64,000 nt of DNA, taken from Pseudomonadales bacterium. GTDB taxonomy: Bacteria; Pseudomonadota; Gammaproteobacteria; Pseudomonadales; DT-91. Positions within the stretch are counted from its first letter, which is position 1. Every line of letters begins with the position of its first letter. The notes below the pieces were generated by a model. That model was not told the origin of the DNA. It saw only the letters and a list, made by a program, of their open reading frames with translations, and did no database searches. Positions 1 to 8,057 of this stretch are shown here, one piece after another. Made by a program: the position numbers and the translations under genes. The stretch spans positions 1 through 64,000 of the forward strand of contig JABSRQ010000009.1 of NCBI GenBank assembly GCA_013215055.1, given 5' to 3'.

Positions 1-1576
1 GAAAAGCCCCAGTAGAGTCTTTACGGTCAGAATAAACATTTCCGTAATTCGAGGCAGAATCATTATCATTCACAGCAAACAAGCTATACGTTGACATATT
101 ACTCAAACTGGCAGAATAAGGCTTGGCAAAATATTGATTCGCCCCATTAAAATCAATTGCCGGACGACCGTTAGTTGTAGCCGTTGTTCCTGGGTTATTT
201 TGAGCCGTAAAATCATGGCCATAGCCAGATTTATCACTCCATGTAGCCCCTGAATAATTTGCAGCATCAAGCCAAAGACTTAAATCATCCGCACCGTCGG
301 TAGAACCCACACCGCCAGGCCCTGCATTGGTTTCAGCGTCCGAGATCCTTGCCAGGGTAAAATAACCCGAAGCCGAAGGCGTAACACCAGCAAAGGTCAT
401 GGTCCGAGTTACGGTATTATATGTACCATTAACCACAGCCGCCCCGGAGCCAAACGTCGTATCCGAATCAACCAACAGAACCAGATTGGATGGATTACTC
501 ACGTCAACTGAATCAATAGTGATATCTACCGTACCAACACCACCATTATCAAAGGCCCAAACACGACTCATGCGAGGGCCTACACCTGCAGGAACATCCG
601 TATTGGCAAAAGTCTTCGACTGATTATCGTGGCCCCAGAACAGAAATTGGTTATTCGTTAATGCACTCGGGTTATTGATAAGAATAATACCCCTGCCTTT
701 TGAACTGCTATGCCCACCATCAGACATTTGACCTATGCCGGCCACATCATAGCGGTAACCACTGCCATCATGACTGTAATGATCATCACCGGTAGCATGT
801 TTATATTTTGCAGCCAGATAGTTTTGAACGATGATGCGATTAGCACTGTTCAATTTTGAGTTAAATAGAATGACCTCACCGATGCGGCCATTAAAATAAA
901 ATTGAGGACCGGTTTCATTTGCTCCAGCCCCAACTCGAGTTGGCTTCGAGGAGTTAGCAACAAAACCTTCAGAAGCCTGGTACGGCGTACCACCATTGAT
1001 ATACATATTTTTGGAATTCGATTGATAATCCGACACCTGTGTCGACCAATTCCCCTGTGTACTGGAACCTGGTAGAGTGCGCCAACTCCCATCAGCCGTC
1101 CAAAAATCCCAACAGTTAACACATGCGTCATTATTGGGTAACGCATATAAAACCAAAGCCTGCCCAGAACCGCTACGGTCTGAATAAATAGCATTATGAG
1201 TATTTTTGCCAACCAGCTTATTGGTTGTAAATAAAGAAAACGCTGAAAGGTTACTTAATGTCGCCGAATACGGCTTTTCAAAATACTGACTACTGCCATC
1301 GAAGTTAAACGCTGAAAAGCCATTACTTTGAGAGTCACCTTCAAAAGTCGCACCATTACCCTGAGTAAAATGGTGATTATGGCCGGATGAATCAAGCCAT
1401 GAAGTTTTAACACCGTCAGCTAATTTCACCTCGTTAGCATCTAACCACAATACCAAGCCAGATGAACCATCGGCATTACCCACACCTCCAGGTCCTGTGC
1501 CTGCGGATACCGCGTTGATAAAACCGCCCAGCAATATGGCTGCGGAAGATGTAAGCAGTCTTGAATAGATTTTCAT
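1..1576 (-). CDS. LamG/lectin-like repeat surface protein, C-terminus off the window
   Basis: The reading frame opens at ATG 1576 and stays open to the window edge (525 complete codons), so the C-terminus is missing. The first 25 residues form a signal peptide (MKIYSRLLTSSAAILLGGF, then a VSA cleavage region). The mature part has a repeated module of about 390 residues. Each copy begins with a GPGGVG-x-x-DG motif and a hydrophobic LxLWLDA strand (copy 1 near 1500, copy 2 near 330), followed by W-x-D-x-SG-x-(N/G)-H and F(D/N)G-x-x-QYF motifs. This pattern resembles LamG/concanavalin-like modules seen in large secreted bacterial proteins. The start overlaps the stop of the small upstream peptide gene (ATGA), so the two are probably translationally coupled. 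The ligand is unknown; an adhesin or polysaccharide-binding role is inference. Confidence 0.8.
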   Translation of the reverse strand, partial: MKIYSRLLTSSAAILLGGFINAVSAGTGPGGVGNADGSSGLVLWLDANEVKLADGVKTSWLDSSGHNHHFTQGNGATFEGDSQSNGFSAFNFDGSSQYFEKPYSATLSNLSAFSLFTTNKLVGKNTHNAIYSDRSGSGQALVLYALPNNDACVNCWDFWTADGSWRTLPGSSTQGNWSTQVSDYQSNSKNMYINGGTPYQASEGFVANSSKPTRVGAGANETGPQFYFNGRIGEVILFNSKLNSANRIIVQNYLAAKYKHATGDDHYSHDGSGYRYDVAGIGQMSDGGHSSSKGRGIILINNPSALTNNQFLFWGHDNQSKTFANTDVPAGVGPRMSRVWAFDNGGVGTVDITIDSVDVSNPSNLVLLVDSDTTFGSGAAVVNGTYNTVTRTMTFAGVTPSASGYFTLARISDAETNAGPGGVGSTDGADDLSLWLDAANYSGATWSDKSGYGHDFTAQNNPGTTATTNGRPAIDFNGANQYFAKPYSASLSNMSTYSLFAVNDNDSASNYGNVYSDRKDSTGAF

Positions 1577-1788
1577 AATAAGCCCTGTGCCAAATGCGTC
1601 ATAAGAATTCTATCGTTAGCCCCGGCTTGATTATCTTGCCCCCACTTAATCGTTTTACAGGGTGCATGATCTAAAAAAGTCGCACGATCTAAATCGCCCG
1701 TGTTGATATGCCAGCTATTCGCCGCACTGGCATTACCAGCCAACAGTATTGCTGTAGCAAACAGTATAAGCTTTAGAGGATTCTTCAT
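1573..1788 (-). CDS. Small secreted peptide coupled to the LamG-like gene
   Basis: This is a 71-residue frame starting at ATG 1788, chosen because AAGG lies about 7 bases upstream and because a clear signal peptide begins there (MKNPLKLILFATAILLAGN, then ASA cleavage). An earlier in-frame ATG at 1857 would add 23 basic residues before the signal peptide and is less likely. The predicted mature peptide is only about 46 residues, with one cysteine and the motif WGQDNQAG. I recognise no family. Its TGA stop overlaps the ATG of the following large surface protein by one base pair step (ATGA), a typical coupling arrangement. It could be a small secreted partner, or the remnant of a truncated relative of the neighbouring surface proteins. 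Confidence 0.5.
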   Translation of the reverse strand: MKNPLKLILFATAILLAGNASAANSWHINTGDLDRATFLDHAPCKTIKWGQDNQAGANDRILMTHLAQGLL

Positions 1789-1968
1789 TCGAATGACCTT
1801 GGCCGAACTCTTTTTCAGCCTTTTTATTGTTTTTTTAATTTGTGACAATCCTAGCATAGCGGTTATAAAACAAGCTGTCCTATATCACTTTTTCATATTA
1901 ACACCTGCAAAGACATTAAAACAACATAAGCCCACAAAGCCTTACACCAATGTCTTTTCACAATCGCT

Positions 1969-1990
1969 AAATGTGATCAAAATCAGCTCC
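1969..1990. promoter_or_regulatory. Possible CRP/Vfr-like binding site
   Basis: The sequence has a perfect left half (AAATGTGATC) and a partial right half (TCAGC against TCACA), spaced by six bases as in the CRP consensus, giving 8 of 10 core matches. It lies about 180 bases upstream of the small peptide and LamG-like pair. The binding protein and its effect are inference. Confidence 0.3.
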
Positions 1991-2248
1991 ATTATCATTA
2001 CTATACCGACAAATCAAACCCCGTAGATTCTATCCAGAAGTACATAATACATTATGCTTCTAATACAGCTATTTGTTCGACCACTGATCCGTTCGAAACA
2101 TGGCTTATCCCACGTTTTTTTAAAACGACTTACTTTTTATGTATATTGGAAAGTTTGCTCGCTAGGCGCCAGAAAAAAGTATTTAAATTTTAACATTTCT
2201 ATTTAAAAGTACTGATAACTTAAACTGTGTTATGTATAAATTTCAGAC

Positions 2249-2273
2249 AAAAAAAAGAGCCATCAGGCTCTTT
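2249..2273 (-). terminator. Rho-independent terminator of the 2295-4298 gene
   Basis: Read on the minus strand, an AAAGAGCC / GGCTCTTT stem with an ATGA-type loop is followed by a run of T. It begins about 20 bases after the stop codon of the beta-helix gene. Confidence 0.85.
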
Positions 2274-2294
2274 GAAAATAATTTATTTTATTCT

Positions 2295-4298
2295 TTAAAC
2301 TTTACGGCGATAAAGCCCTAACAAAACCAATAACGAAATCCAATAAAAATTCACCGCACCGAAGTTATCAAGAAATGATTGAGGAGTTAGATCTCCCAGA
2401 TTCCCGCCTAAACAGCTCACCCGGGTAAAATCCACATTGCCCGTAGCCAAATCGATAACAGGTAAACCAGGTCTATCGCCATCTTCGGTATAACAGTCAA
2501 ATCGATAACCATCGTTAAATTCAAAAGCACCGATATCACAATCGTTTACATCGCCATACTGATTTTCATCATTTGGATTAGCGTAATCTGAACGGGGTAA
2601 ACCCCTGCCATCTAATATTGTTATTGAACCATTACAGTTACCACGTCCTGTTGCCCAAGTTTCAGTTTCACCACCTGAATTTACCTTTTCAAATGTCGTC
2701 ACATTCGGCTCTGCCAGAATTGCTACTTTATTAGCATCAGGCACCAATACATTACCCTCATCATCCACGGTTGTTGAGAAACCACCATTCAAATCAAAAT
2801 AATAGGTGCCCTTCGCGTATGTCTCTAACGATTTAACAGAGCCCGTCGCCATGGCAATGGTTGGAAATGGATAGCCATCTGACTGGCCTTGCCCCAAAGA
2901 CTGTATGCCATCGTTAAGAATAGCATTTCTTGCTTCGCTATTAATCTTAAGCTTAATAGACCTCATCGGCCCGCCATTATCGGATAATGTAGTTTCAATA
3001 ATATTTTCTATAGTATTTACCGAGGTATAACTTCCTTCGCCTTTATCCCAAGTACCCACCACTGCTGCACTGTTATTATTTGCACCAATTAAATTGTGAC
3101 CCAAATCGGTAAAGCCAGAAGCGGTATGAATATTTGCGCCAGTACCGGTATTTCCCAATATCAAGCTCGCTTGCAAACTCATCGTGCCACCGTTTACAAC
3201 AATGCCACCACCATTAGCTACTGCGGTATTATCATAAAAAGTTGAATAGCTGATATCCGCCTCACCACCTTTCACATAGATAGCACCGCCTGAAGAAGCC
3301 GACTCATTACCTACAAATGTACTATTCACGATTGAAGCTTTACTCTGCGTAAAAATAGCGCCACCACCTTCCGCCGATATTCCAGCGCCAGTGAAAACGG
3401 CAGTATTTCCTTGAAACAAAGAACGCTTCACTAATAGTGTACCGTTCTCATGAAATATGGCTCCGCCATGGCCTATATCATTCCAGGATTTTCCCGTTGT
3501 ACCTTCATTGATAGCATCGTTATTTAAAAACTCACTATCCTCTACAGTTAATGATACGCCGCTATATGCAACGGTAATCGCTCCGCCGCCATCTCCACGA
3601 TTTCCTTTAATTAACGCGTTTTTAATGGTTACATCTAAAGTACCACCACTTTCACCCCATACATCCCGTAAAGAAACCACTCCCATACTCAAGGACGAAT
3701 TCCCAATCAAATCAACATTATCTAAAGCTATCGTATAATCTTTACCATCGCCAACATGAGCTGCAAATACAGTACCGTTTGAATCATCAGTTCCCTTAAA
3801 TGCAGTCAGGGTTAAGTTTTTAAGTTTAATATCATGGTTATCCACCAAAAATGCACGGAATGTATTTGTCCCCATAATACAACTATGGTCAGTTGTAATA
3901 CCGGCTACCTTACATTCTAAAGCTGGATCTTGAACATGGGCATGAGTACCTGTTTCATCATTTCCATCAACATCGCCACTTAAAACTGTGGGAAATTTAT
4001 CAGGATTTGGCGTGGCTTTACCTTCCTCATAGCCGCCGATAAAGGTTAAATTCACTGTGGGAGTAATTGTAGCGGGATAATAAACGCCGCCAGCAATATG
4101 AATCACATCGCCTTTTTTAACCGCTTCTATGTCTACTGCATAACCGATGGTTTTACAGGCCTCATCCCAAGTTAAACAATCATTGCTTGCTATATTATCT
4201 ATACCTTTAGCATCTGAGACATAATAATCCTCAGCATATGCAGCAGTCGATGCTGCACTCAGTATAAGCGTGGATAACAAAATTGAATTTTTTTTCAT
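2295..4298 (-). CDS. Secreted parallel beta-helix (choice-of-anchor Q type) protein with C-terminal anchor
   Basis: A 667-residue protein. Residues 1-22 are a signal peptide cleaved after AYA. It then has the YYVSDAKG start and a CLTWDEACKTI motif typical of secreted polymorphic or choice-of-anchor Q right-handed beta-helix proteins. Residues 45-455 show repeated GGAI/GGGI turns and short hydrophobic strands. The last 22 residues hold a membrane segment (ISLLVLLGL) followed by RRKV, a sorting-signal-like tail preceded by conserved cysteines. The same tail layout occurs in the 4602-7952 protein. AAAGGA lies 7 bases before the ATG. The protein has no recognisable catalytic motif; surface adhesion or glycan binding is inference. 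A terminator follows the gene, so it is probably a single transcript or the end of one. Confidence 0.8.
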   Translation of the reverse strand: MKKNSILLSTLILSAASTAAYAEDYYVSDAKGIDNIASNDCLTWDEACKTIGYAVDIEAVKKGDVIHIAGGVYYPATITPTVNLTFIGGYEEGKATPNPDKFPTVLSGDVDGNDETGTHAHVQDPALECKVAGITTDHSCIMGTNTFRAFLVDNHDIKLKNLTLTAFKGTDDSNGTVFAAHVGDGKDYTIALDNVDLIGNSSLSMGVVSLRDVWGESGGTLDVTIKNALIKGNRGDGGGAITVAYSGVSLTVEDSEFLNNDAINEGTTGKSWNDIGHGGAIFHENGTLLVKRSLFQGNTAVFTGAGISAEGGGAIFTQSKASIVNSTFVGNESASSGGAIYVKGGEADISYSTFYDNTAVANGGGIVVNGGTMSLQASLILGNTGTGANIHTASGFTDLGHNLIGANNNSAAVVGTWDKGEGSYTSVNTIENIIETTLSDNGGPMRSIKLKINSEARNAILNDGIQSLGQGQSDGYPFPTIAMATGSVKSLETYAKGTYYFDLNGGFSTTVDDEGNVLVPDANKVAILAEPNVTTFEKVNSGGETETWATGRGNCNGSITILDGRGLPRSDYANPNDENQYGDVNDCDIGAFEFNDGYRFDCYTEDGDRPGLPVIDLATGNVDFTRVSCLGGNLGDLTPQSFLDNFGAVNFYWISLLVLLGLYRRKV

Positions 4299-4380
4299 GA
4301 TACATCCTTTGCGGATTTTGTATTCTTATTATGCAATGTAGAAATCATACTACAGTTGTGCCGATGCCAATCACATTGAA

Positions 4381-4485
4381 CTAACGACCTAACAGCCAAA
4401 AGGCCGCTGTGGTAACAGTTACAGCAATTACGATTATAACTGCCACGACATCAACCGTGGCATTTTCATTGATTGAATCAGACAT
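4381..4485 (-). CDS. 34-residue single-span membrane peptide
   Basis: ATG 4485 is preceded by a strong AGGGAGATGGGA ribosome-binding region. The peptide starts MSDSINENATVDVVAVI and continues as one hydrophobic helix of about 21 residues, ending FWLLGR and a TAG stop at 4381. It lies between two beta-helix surface proteins on the same strand, about 80 bases upstream of the 2295-4298 gene and downstream of the terminator of the 4602-7952 gene. The acidic N-terminus and the VDV motif before the helix are somewhat like short sorting-tail peptides (for example JDVT-CTERM-like tails), but I cannot confirm family membership. It may assist export or anchoring of its neighbours. Confidence 0.5.
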   Translation of the reverse strand: MSDSINENATVDVVAVIIVIAVTVTTAAFWLLGR

Positions 4486-4570
4486 TCCCATCTCCCTGGT
4501 TCTGTTATTTTTTTTAACAGAATATTCCTTTTTTAAAACTATGAAAACTGATTTTTAAGCGGTTAAAAAA

Positions 4571-4587
4571 GGAGCCCGTAAGCTCCT
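4571..4587 (-). terminator. Terminator of the 4602-7952 gene
   Basis: On the minus strand a GGAGC / GCTCC hairpin with a TTACGG loop is followed by a T run, starting about 15 bases after the stop codon. Confidence 0.85.
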
Positions 4588-4601
4588 TTATATTTTTTCG
4601 A

Positions 4602-7600
4602 CTATTTACTGCGTGGCACTCTCATCAAAGATAAGAGACCAAATAACGCCAGGAAAGACAACATGAACTGGTTGATAGAACCAAATTCAAAGTCTTCAAA
4701 TCGTTCATCACAAGATTTAATAAACACCTCACCTTGCTCATAGCGACGCTGTGCATCTTCGGCACAAGTTAACACGGTATACTCATAAGCGCCCACATCA
4801 CAGCGGCCACTCAAGAAGTCAGCGCGCTTTTCACCACGCATATCAACTTGATTATCTGCAGCGATAACATCAGGCCCACCAGCATAATCATTAAAACAAC
4901 GATCCCCAGGAATCACATCACTTGCAATACTACCTGCTGATAAAGGCATGGTTTTCATTTTTCCATAATAGCCATCGCCGCCTTTAAAGTTGGGTGAAGT
5001 ATTAACAATTTCTTTTAACGTTACTGCAACCGGAGGGCCATCTACAACCGGCGTGGCTGCGGCAGTAAAGCTTGTTGCAGAAATTGCCGCGCCATCAATC
5101 AAGCCGGATACGCCATTAAAGCCAACAATATTATATCCATTGTCTGTAAATGCGCCGCCAAGATTACTTGGACCTGCATTATTGCTATTACCCACAATTA
5201 AGGAACGGCTCAAGCTTAAGCTACCACCGGCTAACTTACTGATACCACCGGAACCTTCACCTGATGTGTTAGACACCAAGGTTAGATAGTCAAATGTGCT
5301 ATCAACAACATCCAATGATGCAACAGCACCAGATTTATTTGAGGTATTGGCATAAAAGGTTGAGTTAATCACGTTCAAATCACCGGAAGCATTAGCATAT
5401 AGTGCACCACCTAGACCTTCGCCTGCTGCTGAACCTTCAGCTGTATTACCAAAGAACAAGCTTTGGCTTACCTCAATCAAGCCGCCAGTTCCCTTCATCG
5501 ATATAGCGCCACCATTTATCCGTGCCTTATTACTGCTAAACTCAATGGCATTCAACATCAAGATTGAAGCATTCTTCACATTGATTGCACCACCGTCATC
5601 TGCCTCATTCGACTTAAACGTAGAATCTGCAATAGTGACTGTCACATCATTCTTTAAATGAATAGCACCGCCCGTGTATAAAGCGGTATTAAAACTAAAG
5701 CTTGAGCTCTTCACATCCAGCGAAGAGGTATCTGTTTGAAAGATAGCTCCTGCTATTCCTTTTGATACATTATTGAAGAATGTAGTGTTCTCTATATTCA
5801 CTGCAGTACCTGCACCACTTACATTAAGTGCCGCACCATTGTTAAGCGCTGAAGCCGTTGCGTTGGCCTCAAGGTTCACCTTAGCTAACTTCAGGTTTGC
5901 CCCAGCAGTCGCCTTTATGGCCGAATCTGCATTGGCAATAAATTGGCTATTAGTCACCAACACTTGTGAATTATCAACCACCAAACCCGAGCCTTTTGCA
6001 GCATTAATCACTAAACCCTGCAAACGAATCAGCTTATCCTGGCCTAAACCCTGCGCTGTGGCCGATAAGATGACTGCTAAGTTCTCAGTATTATTCACAC
6101 CATCAATTGAACGCACCACACCATCAGCATCAGTATCGGCCAAGTCATTGGCGTCTTTATCACCCGAAATTACAGTTATATTAAGTTTATGATCGGCTTG
6201 TCCTGCATGCTGTTCAGTCCCATTAAAGCCCCCCACCAAGACGATGCCAGCCTTAAGTTCCAAGGTATTCTGGGGACGATAGACCTCTGCGGCAATAAAC
6301 ACTTGGCGTTTATCGTGAGTTTCGGCAGCAGCCAAACCTTTGGCAATCGTGCTACAGGCATGCTCCCAAGTTAGGCAGTCTCTATCAATAACCTCACCTG
6401 CACCACCTTTAACAACAAACACCATCTCACACACATCACCGATGCCATTAGAATCGCTATCCATCTGATCCGTATTAGCAATAAATGGGCAGTTGTCTTT
6501 TTCGGCTGCGGTATCATCTTTAATGCCATCTCCATCACTATCCTTTGAGCAGACATCACCTACCGCAGGGGCTTCAGGGTTAGTACTTAGCTGGTTTCTA
6601 TTGGCTATAAACTTACAATTATCCAATTCATCATCAATGGTATCGCCGTCGGTATCTTTTGCACAGATATCACCAATACCATCATTGGCACCAAATACTC
6701 CATCACCTACATCTTCTTGCCCTGGATTAGGATCTGCTGGGCAATTATCAAAGGGATCTTTGATACCATCAAGATCAGTATCAACATTACATGCAGTACC
6801 AATTATCTTACCGTCGTCACCAATAAGGCCGGTATGCGCCTGATCCACATTAGCCGTGCTTGGGCAGTTATCAACTTCATCTTCCCACTCATCACTGTCT
6901 TTATCCCAGGCATCGTTACAAGCATCCCCACGGCCAAAGCTATCGGTATTTATTTGCAGCGGGTTATAGTCTTCAGGGCAGTTATCATTTTCATATTCAT
7001 ATTCATCGCCATCCCGATCCTGAGCCGAGTTACAGGCATCACCACGGCCATTGTTATCGGTGTCTTTTTGTGATTCAGAGTGCCACAGAGGAAGTGGAAC
7101 AAGATCTGTATCTGCATATACATTTGGCCCATTTGCAATATCAGGGCAATTATCGATAACATCGAGAGGGTTATCACTGCCATCAGGCATACCATCACCA
7201 TCGGTATCCTCCCAGCGGAATTCCCATGATTTACGGATGGATAGCGGAATAAGATTTGCTGTATCGTCTGCACTGACACTCACAGTTACATCACAAAGCC
7301 CCTCTGTAAGCCCTGTCACCCACCCGGCCTCTGTTACCTTACACACCGTATCGCTGGGGTTAGTTAATTTAAATTTTAATAAACCGTTTTGGGTAGAAGC
7401 ACTGACCACTTGATCGGATATATCACCCAAAGTACCAGTACCTTTACTACCATCTAGAGTGCCTTCTAGAGTTTTAGCCACCGCCTCTAGCAAGCTTACC
7501 CCTTTGCCCAAAGCGACAAAACCTGTTGGATATACACTCCAGTCAATAGCATGCTCTACTTTTGCACTTTTGGATGGAATGTTTGACGTGCCTGCCAGAG

Positions 7601-7952
7601 CGTTACTGTGCCAACCCACTATAGATATTTTACACGCCTGTGTACTACCTAACGTCATCTTCAAGTCAAATTTGGCACAAGGTGAAGTACCAAAACAACG
7701 AAACCCACTCCCATCTTGTCTATCTGATCCACTACCCGTACAGCCACCTGATGCGGTAACAACAATCTGATCATCACAACCACCGCCATCCGAATAGCAG
7801 ATTTCAAAATTTTCTATTATCTCTCCACCCGTGACGAAACTATCACCAAATAAGGTAGCAGTCCCACTCCCCCAAAGGTCCGCAAATGCATTCTGACCAA
7901 ACAGACCGCCACACAAAATAATTATGGCCTTTGCTAATTCGTTTATTTTCAT
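4602..7952 (-). CDS. Secreted protein with thrombospondin type-3 repeats, beta-helix and C-terminal anchor
   Basis: A 1116-residue protein with a signal peptide cleaved after residue 24 (NAFA). Residues 25-245 are a cysteine-bearing N-terminal domain. Residues about 247-510 carry six or more thrombospondin type-3 calcium-binding repeats (DxDGDGxxDxxDNCP pattern, each closing in GDxC). Residues 520-1060 form a right-handed parallel beta-helix starting with a CLTWEHACSTI motif like that of the 2295-4298 protein. The C-terminus has cysteines, an FG-S-I-N motif, a membrane helix (MLSFLALFGLLSL) and a basic end. AGAGGG lies about 6 bases before the ATG. It follows the large lipoprotein gene by 105 bases on the same strand. 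Calcium-stabilised surface display is inferred from the repeats. Confidence 0.8.
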   Translation of the reverse strand: MKINELAKAIIILCGGLFGQNAFADLWGSGTATLFGDSFVTGGEIIENFEICYSDGGGCDDQIVVTASGGCTGSGSDRQDGSGFRCFGTSPCAKFDLKMTLGSTQACKISIVGWHSNALAGTSNIPSKSAKVEHAIDWSVYPTGFVALGKGVSLLEAVAKTLEGTLDGSKGTGTLGDISDQVVSASTQNGLLKFKLTNPSDTVCKVTEAGWVTGLTEGLCDVTVSVSADDTANLIPLSIRKSWEFRWEDTDGDGMPDGSDNPLDVIDNCPDIANGPNVYADTDLVPLPLWHSESQKDTDNNGRGDACNSAQDRDGDEYEYENDNCPEDYNPLQINTDSFGRGDACNDAWDKDSDEWEDEVDNCPSTANVDQAHTGLIGDDGKIIGTACNVDTDLDGIKDPFDNCPADPNPGQEDVGDGVFGANDGIGDICAKDTDGDTIDDELDNCKFIANRNQLSTNPEAPAVGDVCSKDSDGDGIKDDTAAEKDNCPFIANTDQMDSDSNGIGDVCEMVFVVKGGAGEVIDRDCLTWEHACSTIAKGLAAAETHDKRQVFIAAEVYRPQNTLELKAGIVLVGGFNGTEQHAGQADHKLNITVISGDKDANDLADTDADGVVRSIDGVNNTENLAVILSATAQGLGQDKLIRLQGLVINAAKGSGLVVDNSQVLVTNSQFIANADSAIKATAGANLKLAKVNLEANATASALNNGAALNVSGAGTAVNIENTTFFNNVSKGIAGAIFQTDTSSLDVKSSSFSFNTALYTGGAIHLKNDVTVTIADSTFKSNEADDGGAINVKNASILMLNAIEFSSNKARINGGAISMKGTGGLIEVSQSLFFGNTAEGSAAGEGLGGALYANASGDLNVINSTFYANTSNKSGAVASLDVVDSTFDYLTLVSNTSGEGSGGISKLAGGSLSLSRSLIVGNSNNAGPSNLGGAFTDNGYNIVGFNGVSGLIDGAAISATSFTAAATPVVDGPPVAVTLKEIVNTSPNFKGGDGYYGKMKTMPLSAGSIASDVIPGDRCFNDYAGGPDVIAADNQVDMRGEKRADFLSGRCDVGAYEYTVLTCAEDAQRRYEQGEVFIKSCDERFEDFEFGSINQFMLSFLALFGLLSLMRVPRSK

Positions 7953-8057
7953 TATACGCCCTCTAACTCTTGGTTATGGCTTTCAAATTATTATTCTTAA
8001 TTGATATTTACCGGCTTCCTAACCTTCGTGCCCGCGGTGACTCATTAAATAGCCGCT

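Larger units (their letters stand above)
1789..2294. other. Intergenic region with a terminator and a possible CRP-like site
   Basis: About 500 bases without a convincing gene. It contains the terminator of the beta-helix gene (2249-2273) and a weak CRP/Vfr-like site (1969-1990). The 108-codon plus-strand frame here lies antisense to the peptide gene and has no coding character that I trust. Confidence 0.5.

Noticed and set aside
1700-2026. 108-residue plus-strand frame with hydrophobic segments
   Set aside because: It lies antisense to the small peptide gene; the hydrophobicity comes from the complement of the signal peptide.
6176-7413. Many open frames on both strands inside the type-3 repeat region
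   Set aside because: They are shadows of the Asp/Gly/Asn-rich repeats of the 4602-7952 gene; no signal, start context or family supports them.
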